From positions 39,694,828-39,758,827 of the forward strand of contig CM028378.1 of assembly GCA_013146195.2 (NCBI GenBank): 64,000 bases of DNA, read 5' to 3'. The position numbers and the translations under genes were made by a program. The notes beneath the pieces are model-generated. The model was not told the DNA's origin. It worked only from the letters and a program-made list of their open reading frames with translations, and did not search any database. Within the stretch, counting starts at the first letter, position 1, and each line of letters opens with the position of its first letter. Positions 11,984-22,079 of the stretch are shown here, one piece after another. This DNA comes from Codonopsis lanceolata (Eukaryota; Streptophyta; Magnoliopsida; Asterales; Campanulaceae).

Positions 11984-12490
11984 GAATTAAAACAAATAAT
12001 CAAATAGAAAATATGTTACTACTTCTATTTCATTGCCTTTCTTGACCAATTTTTAGCCAATTTTTTTATTTAATTTTTTTTCTGAATTAAAGAACTCATT
12101 TTTACATACAAATAAAGAATTGGTTTGTTTTATTTGGATATCAGAAATAATTTTTATGATTTTTTCAACTTTCTAACAAATTTTTTATAAAAATATTAAA
12201 TTAATAGAAATAAAGATAGTTGAATATATAAATATGTTTGATTTTGTATTACACTTGAATTTTTTTTATTATTTTAAATAAAATGAGTATCAAATCAATC
12301 AAACTATTGTACTTATTCATTGATAATAGTTTATTAAATTAGTCAAGTGGCATGTAGATGGCCGCAACTCCTATCTTAATTATAAAACAAATTCAAAAGT
12401 ACTGGTACCAAGCAAAGCCATAGATCAGTACGTAATTTCCTCTGACAACCCACAAGATAAACAAATGCTACCTCCATTCCTAAATAATTA
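11352..12490. other. Intergenic, AT-rich, no gene seen
   Basis: No gene is visible. The 62-codon minus-strand frame at 11,291-11,479 overlaps the MITE and has no recognisable domain. Confidence 0.6.
11943..11983. repeat. (TG)n(TA)n microsatellite
   Basis: A GT/TG-rich run followed by about ten TA units. Confidence 0.9.
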
Positions 12491-12748
12491 CTCCCTCCGT
12501 TCCTTAATAATCGTCCTCTTTCTTGGCTGCACGTATAATTTAAGAAAAAATAATTGAACTTGATTATTTATATTGGTTTTATTATGTAGTTTTCTTTAAA
12601 CCCCATGTGTATATGAATAATTAAAATAGAGTGAAAAAGTAAGGATAAAGTGGTAAAGAGATGTTCTAAAAGGTAAGTTTCAAACTGAACAATTATTTTG
12701 AAACATACGACAAAAGAAAAGAAGACGATAATTTAGGGACGGAGGAAG
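12491..12748. mobile_element. Stowaway-like MITE (258 bp)
   Basis: It begins CTCCCTCCGTTCCTTAATAA and ends 'aatttagggacggaggaag', with TA on both sides. The terminal repeats match those of the element at 11,107. Confidence 0.85.
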
Positions 12749-13450
12749 TATTTGTTTGTCTAGATACCTATATTAAGAGTATAATATGTAATTTTTAAAC
12801 ATGAATAGTTATAAAATTTTTAAACATGAATAATTATAAAATCATGTGGCTGTGTGACCGTCTATCTGATTAATGTCTTATCATCTCATAACTCAACAAC
12901 ATATGATAAATTCGGGTCAAGAAATCGGTCTTACAAAATACGTTATAACCCAATATTTCTTAAGTTTTTGCATTCTAAAATTATTGTGTATGTAACCATC
13001 ATTAAAATAACAAGGAAATGATGTTTTACATCACTAATGGATAAAAAAATTATTTTAAGAAGAATTCAGTTTTCATCAACAATATAAAAACATTTTTACA
13101 CAAGCGTACAAAAATTGTGATTAACACACATGATCCAAAGGTTGCTTGAATACAAATAATTTTACTGCCAATGATAAAGATTTTACTCTAATTAAATTGT
13201 TAAAATTATTTTTAAAAGGAAAAGTTTAAAAATAGAATTATAGAAAAAAAATTATTTGAACGACGGAAAAAAAACATAAAAAAAGAGGTCAATTACTTTT
13301 CAATTATTTGTTCTCTTTTCATAACTTTTCTTTTTAGAAAAAAATATTTTCATCACTTTATTCATATTTTTTCTATCTATTATAATTATGATCATAATGA
13401 CATTAAAAAAAATCATACATTAGTCTCATATTTATAATATAATCAACCAT
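12749..13450. other. Intergenic, AT-rich, no gene seen
   Basis: No coding region or recognisable repeat apart from homopolymer tracts. 'gaatagttataaaattttta' is followed by a near-copy at 12,800-12,842, a local duplication. Confidence 0.5.
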
Positions 13451-13700
13451 TCTCTCCATCCTTAAATTATCGTCATCCTTTTTTTTCGTCTGTCCCAAAA
13501 TAATTATCCAGTTTGAAACTTACCTTTTTAAAATATTATTTTTACTACTTTATCCTTATTTTTTTTATCCTACTTTAATTATGTAGCACATATATATGAT
13601 TTTTTAAAAAAATTTATATAATAAACCAATATTAATAATTAAATAAATTATTTTTTTCAATCTGTACATTAGATCAAGTTGGACGATAATTTAGAAGAAG
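13451..13700. mobile_element. Degenerate Stowaway-like MITE
   Basis: The left end 'tctctccatccttaaattat' and the right end 'acgataatttagaagaag' are decayed inverted repeats of the same type as the 12.5-kb copy. Interior words (gtttgaaacttacctttt) are also shared with it. It lies about 650 bp upstream of the bZIP TATA box. Confidence 0.65.
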
Positions 13701-14353
13701 TATAATTTATTTAAACAATGCACCGCACCAAATAAGTGGAGTATTTGTGAAGGGAGTAGATAGCAGTCTGCAGATATTCCTGCAATGTTGAAGTGACACG
13801 TATTTGATTTATTTAAATTTTATCTTGATATACCATTACTTTATGAATAACAAATGATTATGTTTTCATAAGTAATCAAGTAATAACTTTTTAAAGTCAT
13901 ATTAGTTTTCATAAGTTAATGTATATATTAATCAAATTATAACAGACAATGAAAGAATGCCAGACTTAATAGAAAAAAGAGACAAGACTTGAGGCTAAAC
14001 TAAAATCTGTAAAGTTAACATCTTCACCATGAAGCTCAAACTCTTCGAAGTCAACTTATGGAGTCCGAGACGTAAGCATTCAAAATGACTGGTGGTGAAA
14101 ACAAGGTAAATAAAATCTGTCAGTCGCGGAGTGAGTGCATTGATTTCATATCTGTGTTTGTCTTTGCTATCCAGCTGTCTCTTTTTGGCGTTTTGGAAAT
14201 TTCGTCTACACCCCACATGCGAAATCACCTCTCCTCTCTCTCACACACAGGAGATTCCAAAGCCCTTCACTTTTTCCCACTTTCCCTTTATTTTCCTCCA
14301 TTAAAATATTATCCCCATCAAATTTTTCTCCATTTTCTTTTCCCTTCTCCATC
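13701..14353 (+). promoter_or_regulatory. Proximal upstream region of the bZIP gene
   Basis: This lies between the last upstream MITE and the TATA box. It becomes markedly pyrimidine-rich from about 14,225, with CT, CA and CCTT tracts. 'tgacacgtattt' near 13,794 contains an ACGT core, the class of site bound by bZIP factors, but one core alone is weak evidence. The open frame at 14,085-14,501 crosses the TATA box and is not a gene. Confidence 0.45.
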
Positions 14354-14360
14354 TATAAAT
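14354..14360 (+). promoter_or_regulatory. TATA box of the bZIP gene
   Basis: TATAAAT lies in the context 'catctataaatccacccc', followed by a CT-rich tract typical of plant transcription starts. A start some 30 bases downstream would give a 5' leader of about 550 nt. That length fits S1 bZIP genes, which have long leaders carrying uORFs. Confidence 0.7.
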
Positions 14361-14582
14361 CCACCCCTTCCTCAACTCCAAAAACCTCTTCCACCTCTCT
14401 TCTCTTTCCTCCCTATAGCTTTCCCCTGCTATTGTTACTCTGCCCTTTCTTCTTTGCTTAATTTTCGTGGCTTTGAATTGCTGCTTTCTGAGCTCTATTA
14501 GATAGTAGTTTGAGATCTGTGGCCAATTTCTGATCCACCTATATAGGCTATCTTTTTAATTGTTCTAATATCTCAAATCTTG

Positions 14583-14615
14583 ATGCTGCTAATATTATTG
14601 TATTTAGATGTTTGA
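14583..14615 (+). CDS. Short uORF in the bZIP leader
   Basis: It encodes ten residues, MLLILLYLDV. It ends inside the next uORF, so ribosomes that translate it would tend to pass the following starts. No conservation can be judged from one sequence. Translation is inferred from the leader position only. Confidence 0.4.
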   Translation: MLLILLYLDV

Positions 14616-14637
14616 GATTAATGTCTCCTGTTCTTAG
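14608..14637 (+). CDS. Overlapping uORF upstream of the sucrose-control uORF
   Basis: It encodes MFEINVSCS. It begins before and ends after the start codon of the sucrose-control uORF, in another frame, so initiation here would compete with that start. Overlapping small uORFs around the conserved one are a known layout in S1 bZIP leaders. Confidence 0.5.
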   Translation: MFEINVSCS

Positions 14638-14746
14638 TGAAATCCTCCGTTCCGGTTTTACGATAAATTCTTCCCTCCGACGTAGGACCCACCTTGTTCA
14701 ATCATTCTCCGTTTGCTTCCTCTACTGGTTCTACGTTTTTTCATGA
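14621..14746 (+). CDS. Sucrose-control upstream ORF (SC-uORF) of an S1 bZIP
   Basis: It encodes 41 residues in the mRNA leader, starting MSPVLSEILRSGF, with a basic RRRTH stretch and the C-terminal part LVQSFSVCFLYWFYVFS just before the stop. This is the peptide conserved across angiosperm group S1 bZIP genes. In that family the nascent peptide stalls the ribosome when sucrose is high and lowers translation of the main ORF. The conserved C-terminal SFSVCFLYWFYVF part, needed for stalling, is intact here. The stop lies 187 bases before the main ATG. This uORF is the strongest evidence for the identity of the gene below. Confidence 0.96.
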   Translation: MSPVLSEILRSGFTINSSLRRRTHLVQSFSVCFLYWFYVFS

Positions 14747-14933
14747 ACTCGCCCCCAACCAATCTTCATCTATAGATCTAACGTACCCGGCCTATATATA
14801 TATATATATAGATATATAGCTATTTTTATTTAAGTTTTATCTGGATCCTGCTTCTTTTTTGATCTTTAACGCTATTCTATTAAGAGTCTTTCAACGATTT
14901 TTCTGTGTATATATATATATATTAGTTATATAT

Positions 14934-15413
14934 ATGGCTACTTCTAGTGGGAATTCTTCAGGGTCAACTCAGCTTCAGAACTCGGGATCTGAAGGGGACT
15001 TGCAGGTTGGAATGGACCAAAGGAAAAGAAAGAGAATGCAATCTAACCGCGAATCGGCCCGTCGGTCCAGAATGAGGAAACAGAAGCATTTGGATGATCT
15101 CATGGCCCAGGTGGCCCAACTGAGGAAAGAAAATAGCCAGATCCACACAACCATAAGCCTTACAACACGGCAGTTGGTGACTGTAGAGGGTGAGAATTCA
15201 GTTTTGAGTGCCCAAATGATGGAGTTAAGCCAGAGGCTAGAGTCTCTCAATGATATCCTAAACTACATGAACACTAACCATGGGATATTTGAGAATGAAC
15301 CACAACAACAAGATCATTATCTTACTGGACCTGACAGCTTCATGATTAATAATCCGTGGAACTTGATGTATATTAATCAACAACCCATCATGGCTTCGGC
15401 AGATATGTTTTGA
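14934..15413 (+). CDS. Group S1 bZIP transcription factor (bZIP11/bZIP44/bZIP53 type)
   Basis: A single-exon protein of 159 residues. The start is the ATG at 14,934 (MATSSGNSSGS); an upstream in-frame extension to 14,859 has no ATG and encodes an unrelated hydrophobic string. A Ser-rich N-terminus is followed by the basic region at residues 30-52, with the N-x7-R signature at N38 and R46. L56 sits ten residues after R46, and zipper heptads run L56, L63, I70, T77, V84, L91, L98, a long zipper as in group S. The tail ends PWNLMYINQQPIMASADMF, a familiar S1 ending. S1 proteins act in the nucleus, bind ACGT-core sites, usually as heterodimers with group C bZIPs, and adjust amino-acid and sugar metabolism under low energy. 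Regulation by the SC-uORF is expected. The frame is intact, with intron-less structure as is normal for the group. Which S1 paralogue it is cannot be decided here. Confidence 0.96.
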   Translation: MATSSGNSSGSTQLQNSGSEGDLQVGMDQRKRKRMQSNRESARRSRMRKQKHLDDLMAQVAQLRKENSQIHTTISLTTRQLVTVEGENSVLSAQMMELSQRLESLNDILNYMNTNHGIFENEPQQQDHYLTGPDSFMINNPWNLMYINQQPIMASADMF

Positions 15414-15830
15414 GCACTAATCAGTAATCACCACCATCACCATCATCATCATCATCATGAATCATGATTAAGAAAGAATTAATTAGGTTTAATGGGTTTT
15501 TATCTTCTTCTTTTTTTAATTTGTTGTTGACAGCTTGTGTAATTAGAGGTTTTTATGGGTTTAATGAGTGGAAGAGGGACTAAAACTAGCTAGCTGGTTG
15601 TCTTTTTGATTATCATTGGTCAAGTTATCTATTGATGACTACAAATATCTTTATTTTAAGTAGAGGCCGGCTTCATCAACCAAAGTCCAAATATATTATG
15701 GAATATGGAATGAATGGTTGTAGATGCATGTATGTTGGTTTTGTTTATGTTTATGTCCACTTTTATTATCTCTCTCTCTCTCTCTCTCTCTCTCTAAATG
15801 ATTGAGTTTTTTTTTTTTTTTTTTTGTGAT
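15414..15830 (+). other. 3' untranslated region and downstream simple repeats of the bZIP gene
   Basis: A (CAY)n run (caccaccatcaccatcatcat) at 15,429-15,459 begins 16 bases after the stop. A CT microsatellite (15,769-15,796) and a T-run (about 15,808-15,826) follow. No canonical AATAAA is evident, so the polyadenylation site cannot be placed. Confidence 0.5.
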
Positions 15831-16516
15831 TTAGGAGGTACACTCTTGATATCATATTGTGCACAAAATTCAGTGCATTTGGTGGTTGTACATTACACTT
15901 TGAAAGAGATTGATGGCATGAAGTTACGTGATGGCTTACGTCAGAACTAATTATAAATCAATTTTGATAAAAGAATTGAAAAGATAAGGTTTTTTTTTAT
16001 TATAAATAATAAATAATTTGTATTTGGTTTCAACTTTCAACTAACAAAACATATAACAGTGTTGAATCCAATATTTAAATCTCAGAAATTTGCAATAATC
16101 ATATCTTTGAATTTAGTAATTTGAATAATGTTCATTCGAATTATAACATTATACTTTGTGACATGTTAATAGCGTGTATGTGTTGGATTCTTTTGGTCTG
16201 TCCCAGTGAAATGATATTCACGTGTCGATGTTATCCATGAATACCATTCAATCCAACCAATTAAATTTTGTGAATTAAGATGCATTACTCATCATAACTC
16301 ACTAAATCTCGCTGATTAAGACGAGTTTACCCATCTTCAATGCAAAGACATGGCATCTCCCTGCCTTCCTTACGAGTTACTAATTAATTCACCCTCTTTA
16401 GTTTTCTCTATTCCTTTTATTATTATTATTATTTTGAAATTTGATTCCATTTAAAAGTAGATCAGATCGACAACTGCTTCAATTCCATCATCAATTTGAC
16501 GAGGAGTTCTTAGATC

Positions 16517-16550
<34 letters not shown>

Positions 16551-17221
16551 AAGAGCTTGGAGAAAATGGAAGAGTAATTGCTTAGTCAGGTTTTGGATGC
16601 GTTCCATTAACTTTTATTATATATTGATTTATTTAAATATTGACATCCTCAAATACTGATATTTTACCTATTCGTACTGTGTCATGGGTATAAACACAAA
16701 TACTAGTTAATATATAATAAAAGTCAAATTGGTGTATAGATTTATATATTTTTTATGGGTTAAAACGGTTGAACATGTTTTAACCCAACCCATTTATGAT
16801 CCAAATCATTTGACCCGTTTATTATTTGAGTTATACCGCGTCACAACCCACTTCAAACTATTACTCACTATAACCCAACTCAACTATTAGGCCTATACTC
16901 ACATGTAGATGTGCTTATACGGTTCTTGAATTGCCGGTTCTTGACAAAGGATATGAGAATCAGATTCGAACCATAAACCTTAAATCCGGTTCACGGTTCC
17001 GTTTTTTTTAATATTTATTTTTTCTTCAACATTTTATGTTTTTTTTGTTTTAAAACTATCTTTAAACCCTTGTAAACTTTGTATAAAATATTTTTTGAAT
17101 TTTAAAATGGACCAAATGTAATTATTTTAAACATTTATACTTTATAAAATAACAAAAGTGTTTTATAAAAAAAATAGGAACGAAAAGTTTTGAGAGAATT
17201 GGAGAGATTAGAAATAGAAAC
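15831..17221. other. Intergenic, no gene seen
   Basis: AT-rich. A (CT)n(CA)n microsatellite lies at 16,519-16,550. Around 16,760-17,000 words such as 'aacccatttatgatcc' and 'ccggttcacggttccg' resemble degraded DNA-transposon sequence, but no ends are visible. The 72-codon frame at 16,441 runs across the microsatellite and is not supported as a gene. Confidence 0.5.
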
Positions 17222-18480
17222 TGTAACGCCCCAAACTCGGGTCCGACCATTTGGACCCACATTTGGCCACGTTACTAACAAACAATACTTAAAACCATAA
17301 TAAATCCCAACACTAATAATTAATCAACATTAATATCCCTCAATTGTAATTAAAATACAACTACCAAATGTCTGAAACAAAATCCAATATAAGACTAATT
17401 AAAATTAATAAAATTTTCGAAATACGAATGAATTATAAATGTCTAAAACTTCTTTGACCATCTTCATTCATCTACTCGAAACAATTCATCTAGCCAAACT
17501 AAATGTCACCTGGAAGAGAAAGAATAAGAAAGGGTGAGCGAACAATGCTCAGTAAGTTCATATACAACCCCTCCGGTTACTAAGGAGGAGTTGACCGAAA
17601 TAAATCAAGGAATCATAATCGAAAGTTCAAATATCCATAATGTAAAAGTCAAATAGTCAAAGTTTAAATATTCCAATTTTCCAAATATATTTTCAGGATT
17701 CCAAGTGAAGGATAAAGATACAACAAACGACTCGAGTAATCCAATTGTCACCAACCGTCTTATACCAGCTGGCGACAACGGACGACTCACAGATAAATAT
17801 TTAGGATTCCAAACAAAAGATAATAATGCAAAGGACGACTCGAGTAGTCCAATTTTCGTCAACCGTCCCATACTAGCTGGAGACAACGGATGACTCACAG
17901 ATACCAAGATCACATAAGCGATCAAAGACCTGTTCGAACAATTTTCCGAAAAAAATTCTAAAGACCCATAAGGGTAAAGGTTTCTAAAAGGTATATCCGG
18001 ATAAATAACAATGTGTCTAGTGGTTAAAGGGTTTTGAAAGGTCACATTAACCCGTGACTAGGTAAATCGAAAGGTCACATTTACCCGTGACTAGGTTGTT
18101 TGACTTAGTGATCAAGGTAGAAACTTTCAAATAATCAAATACATTTTACAAAATGAATTACAAACATATTTATGTATCAAATATATATCTCACATAAAAC
18201 ATGATAGGTATGTGAGATTAAACGAATGAGCATAATCATGAGTAATATCAAATGAACGAAATCGACGGAATTCAAAATCAAAAACCGATACAAAATCGGC
18301 ACACGTTTTCAAGGAACGACATTTATCAAAGAAATAGGGGAAGCCTAACAGTATGGAACAAATAATTCAAAAGACCTAAATGAGGTATAATCCCTTACCT
18401 CGAATTGCTTAGCACAATAATCCTCAATACGTACAATCGTCTCAAGCTCGTTCGTCCAAATCTAATTTCACAAATAACAA
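17222..18480 (+). mobile_element. TGTAACGCCCC-type gypsy LTR remnant
   Basis: It starts TGTAACGCCCCAAACTCGGG, a terminus seen on many plant Ty3/gypsy LTRs, and contains 'gggtgagcgaacaatgctcag', another phrase of that class. The right end is not defined, so 18,480 is an approximation. It includes a two-copy tandem repeat of about 113 bases (about 17,696-17,905, key word 'gactcgagta.tccaatt') and a second short duplication (aaaggtcacatt.acccgtg) near 18,040-18,090. No coding region. Confidence 0.5.
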
Positions 18481-18705
18481 TAATTACTAACGATTACTGA
18501 CTCACGTTGCATTAACACTTATTAATAATTAATAGTTGGAAGTAATTATAATAAAGATTGTTTGAGAAACTAATTAGTTTTCATTAAAACCTAGTACATT
18601 AATTTATCTCATTTATGAATTGAGTATTTAATTCACCTTTCTTAAAATATCTAATTGATAAAGAAAAATCAAAACACACATACTGATTATACGCACACAA
18701 CACAC

Positions 18706-18766
18706 ATCACACACACACACACACACACACACGTCTCATACATGAACACACACACACACACACACA
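18706..18766. repeat. (CA)n microsatellite, two blocks
   Basis: Two CA runs are separated by 'gtctcatacatga'. Confidence 0.9.
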
Positions 18767-18779
18767 AAATAGTTTTCTA

Positions 18780-19236
18780 CATATCTATAATGATTAGTTA
18801 CTGATGTGGTAAAATCACAGCTTGGGTCCGTCCGTGAGTTGGGTAGGAAATCTGAGCTTGGATCACCTTCCTTGGGCATGTTAAAGATCACAAGAAACCT
18901 GAGTGGAAGTGCAAGGCAGGGCCTCGCGAAACCCCTCCGGTGTGAGAGTAAGTATCGAGTGTGAATGTCAAAAAGCAAATTGATAGAGTGACGAGGCTCA
19001 AGAAAGTGTGTGTACCTTGTTAATGGCTTATGGAGAGGTATTTATAGGCCCCCAATGTGGTTGAATCCGTCTAGGATTCAGTTTCCCTAGTTACCTAATC
19101 AATCAAGGAGAGAGTCCCTTGATTTTAGGCATGACAGGTGGCTGGCCGCGTAGATGTAGGAGCAGATAAGGTAAGTGCCCTGCTCAAATATGGAAACCTT
19201 TGACTTGTCTTGGAGAACAAGCCTCCAGTGCTTCTG
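18780..19236 (-). mobile_element. LTR-like fragment of another retroelement
   Basis: On the minus strand a TATA-type sequence (cctataaatacctc, near 19,040) is followed by a leader-like stretch, as in an LTR promoter and R region. No terminus or coding domain is visible. It abuts the 3' LTR of Tat element I at 19,237. Confidence 0.35.
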
Positions 19237-19853
19237 TGAGGTTCCCTGACGTGCCCCGCGCGCCTTGGTTGGGCGTGACGCGTGGATGCGGACACCACCG
19301 CTCTCGCTCCATCCTCCCTTGTTTAGGGAAGACGAAATCCAAAGTGCGAGAGGAGTGCCGTCTATATTTAGCACGTTGGAATGTGCCTCGGTTGCCTTGA
19401 GTGGATTTTGTATCCAAAATAGGAACTAAGGGTTTCCTCATGTCAGGTTATCCCTTATTTCGGGGATAACAGGATATGAGAATGCATTACCTTTCCATTC
19501 TCATTCTCCCCTTTTATCTTTAAGGGGAAAATGGAGAAGTGCAAGAAAGATATTGCGACGCCCCCACTTATGGATTTATTAAAATAGCCTTATGGCCCAA
19601 TCGATCGCTATGGAGCTATGGGTTTCCCGCATCAAGTTATCCCTTGTTTAGGGATACCGGATATGAGAATATATCACCCTCCATTCCCGTATCTCCTTTT
19701 TTAGGGAGAACAGAAAGTGCAAAGAGGAAGTGTTGCGAGGCCCCACCGGATCCGAAAGTTTTAGAGTCGCCACCTTTATTTTAAGGCAAAAATAAAGGAA
19801 AACCATAAAAGAAAACCAGAGATTTTAGAAAGCGGGTTCGGGGGCTAAGTTAC

Positions 19854-19882
19854 GAGTTGGGAAGGTGCTAGGCACCCAACTC
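19854..19882. promoter_or_regulatory. Conserved LTR stem-loop GAGTTGGG...CCCAACTC
   Basis: An 8-bp perfect stem (GAGTTGGG with CCCAACTC) encloses 'aaggtgctaggca'. A second hairpin, GGTGC-tag-GCACC, overlaps it, so two alternative folds exist. The same block occurs near 41,894, 48,204 and 57,084, and in altered form near 63,545. The role is unknown; conservation suggests a transcript-level signal. Confidence 0.5.
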
Positions 19883-20712
19883 GCCCTTTCGGTCTCAAAG
19901 CGTTTTTGGCTGAAGTATGCTCATTGTTATATTAATCTAGCAAATAAATAAGGTCTTATTTTGACAAGGGAAAATTAAATGTATACATTCGTGGCTACAT
20001 TATTTACTGACTCGCTGCCTCCTTCCAATAATTACAAACACATTTAAGAATATTTGGCAATTATAAAGGCTCTTTTACATAATTTTTCCTAATCTAATCC
20101 GGACAGCACAACGGCTTATATTGGCTACATTGTGCCGGATTTAAAATACAATTTTTTGAAAATAAGTAAAAGGAAAAAATACAAATGAAAAATAAAAATA
20201 CGCTCTTAAAGGAATTACCTTTTAGAACGGTGGTGTGCTCGCTCTGTCCTCCTCGGGAGAGGGAGTCTTTTTTTGTTTTGAATTGAATTGACCGAATTGA
20301 ACCGGATTTGAACCGGATTGCCGCTTGATTTGATTGATGTTTTGAGGCTTGGGCTTGTCAACTCCTGGGCAGAGTGATCTTTATTTGGGTAGGTTTTGGC
20401 CTTTTCGCTTGGGCGGAACCTAGACTTAAGTTTTGACTTTTTAGCTCGTTACTCGGGCAGTAACGGCTTATTTTGGGATTTTTGGACTGAGGTTTTAAGG
20501 TGGATACCTAACAACTAGGCTAGGGATCACTTATAAACCTATGGGTTTTTTATTTGGCAAAGTTTGGATGGGGTTTGGAGATTTTAGGGGCTTCCACTCA
20601 CCTATCTCGCACCTCTCGTACTAAGGCTATCGAAGAAATCGCAGAAGCAGAGCTTCGCTGCGATAAAATTTTATGGAGCAATTGTGTCTTCGAAATGAGA
20701 GGCCGAGGCCTC

Positions 20713-20720
20713 TATTTATA
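20713..20720 (-). promoter_or_regulatory. LTR TATA box of Tat element I
   Basis: TATAAATAGAGG on the minus strand. The other three complete Tat LTRs carry a TATA-type sequence at the corresponding place (near 42,724, 49,118 and 57,893), so this is probably the element promoter. Confidence 0.65.
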
Positions 20721-21289
20721 CTTGAGGAGTAGGACACCGCTGGAATTCTTTGATTTCTTCTCCCGCATCAACAAATTTGTACCGTGCGCATAAGGAGTTG
20801 TACTAATTTTTTGTGAGAGAGGTGAATAGGAACAAGCTTGGTGCGGCCAAGCCATGCTTGAGCGGCACCAAGCCTTCCTTAGGTGGCACCAAATGCTTTT
20901 TAAAGTTTGCAATTTTGACACTTTCCCCTGCAGCTTCACAAGCTTCGCGATCCCGCTTTTTCTTTCGCATTTTTGACTTCTCGCAACTTGACATTTGTTA
21001 AGTTTTAACAGCTTCTTGATATTTTATGTCGCACATACCAGTGGGTACAAAATTGGGGTGTCTACAGAGCCCCTCAACGATGGAGTTTACTGCAACCTTT
21101 CTGCCATCGAGTAGACGAACATCGTTGATTAACAAGAGACTCTCCAATTTCGCTCATTTAAGAACAGAGAATGCAATTGGTAGCGCTTATAATGCACAAA
21201 GGACATGTTATCCAAACTCTATAACCTAGACATTTTTAGTCGGTTATAAAAAATTATCGAAGTTTTTAAGCAGATGTGAATTTAATGTG

Positions 21290-21370
21290 CTCTAATGGTC
21301 GGACCTACTAATGTAGGATGCCTACGTATTCCCTATTAAAGGAAATCAGACCAAGCGTAGTTCAGGCCAA
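21290..21370 (-). other. Conserved Tat 3' UTR motif next to the polypurine tract
   Basis: 'ggtcggacctactaatgtag' then 'tgcctacgtattcc' and 'ccaagcgtagttc'. Near-identical blocks sit at the same distance from the LTR in elements II (about 43,312-43,388) and III (about 49,688-49,760), and a second diverged copy lies in this element at about 22,303-22,362. The short inverted part (actacg..cgtagg) suggests a structured RNA. Confidence 0.5.
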
Positions 21371-21879
21371 AACCTTAAACTACAACGGAAAAAGATTTTT
21401 GTGTTTTCGAAAAAAGCCGTATTCTCCCGGTCCGAAACCGTTGTCAAATACGGTATGAAGATTTGAATGTTTTTCTGTTACCACCTTTCAACTAGTTGAA
21501 ACGTGTTAAGAAAGATTTTCTAATTATGTCTGGGCCTTGATCGTTGTCTTGTTTCCAGACATAATCCGAAAACTTTCAAATATCAGAAAACTGTGTTTGA
21601 CTAAAGATCCGTTGCCGAGCATTGCTTTTCTGTTACCACAATTTCAACCGGTCAATACCTTGGCGTTGAATGTGTTAAGAAAAATTTTCTAGGTATGTCT
21701 GGGCCTTGATCGCTGTCTTGTTTCCAGACATAACTCAAAAATTTTCAAATATCAGAAAATTGTGCTTGACTAAAGATCCGTCGCCAAACACGACGAATTG
21801 ATCATTCTTCAAGTATTTTCGAAAATTGTGTAGTGGAAAACATTCTTTTTCCTTCCTCTCTTTTTTTTGTTTTTTTTAT

Positions 21880-22075
21880 ATTCTTTTTTTTTTGTGTTTT
21901 TGAAATATTCCTCTTTTTTTTGTTTTTGAAATATTCCTCTTTTTTTTTTGTTTTTTGAAATATTCCTCTTTTTTTTTTGTTTTTGAAATATTCTTCTTTT
22001 TTTTTTTTTGAAATATTCCTCTTTTTTTTTGTTTTTGAAATATTCCTTTTTTTTTGTTTTTGAAATCAAAACTCA
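21880..22075. repeat. T-rich minisatellite in the Tat I 3' UTR
   Basis: About six to seven units of roughly 28 bases, each 'gaaatattcctc' plus a T-run with 'gtttt'. The frames read from it on the minus strand (KKKRGIFQKQ repeats) are a by-product of the repeat, not genes. Confidence 0.85.
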
Positions 22076-22079
22076 AAAA

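Larger units (their letters stand above)
19237..21066 (-). repeat. 3' LTR of Tat element I
   Basis: The minus strand starts TGTAGACACCCCAATTTTGT at 21,066 and ends ..GGAACCTCA at 19,237 (1,830 bp). It aligns along its length with the LTRs at 41,411, 47,580 and 56,464. It has a minus-strand TATAAATA at 20,713-20,720 and two direct copies of a unit of about 180 bases in its distal third (about 19,385-19,755). The conserved words 'gagtcgccacc' and 'ggtgctaggcaccc' are inside the LTR. Confidence 0.85.

Noticed and set aside
14085..14501. 138-codon plus-strand frame upstream of the bZIP gene
   Set aside because: It spans the TATA box and the pyrimidine-rich leader, is Pro/Leu/Ser-rich from CT tracts, and the intact SC-uORF shows that this is promoter and leader.
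14859..14933. N-terminal extension of the bZIP protein
   Set aside because: The extended frame begins at TTG, encodes an unrelated hydrophobic string from AT-rich leader, and the family starts near the Ser-rich MATSS.
14964..15250. Minus-strand frames inside the bZIP CDS
   Set aside because: They are shadows of a strongly supported coding sequence on the plus strand.
19756..19775. Primer-binding site at 'gagtcgccacc' next to LTR I
   Set aside because: The same block lies inside the LTR in every copy, and LTR IV continues about 540 bases further to a better TGGCGACTTCTGGGGA site that has gag downstream.
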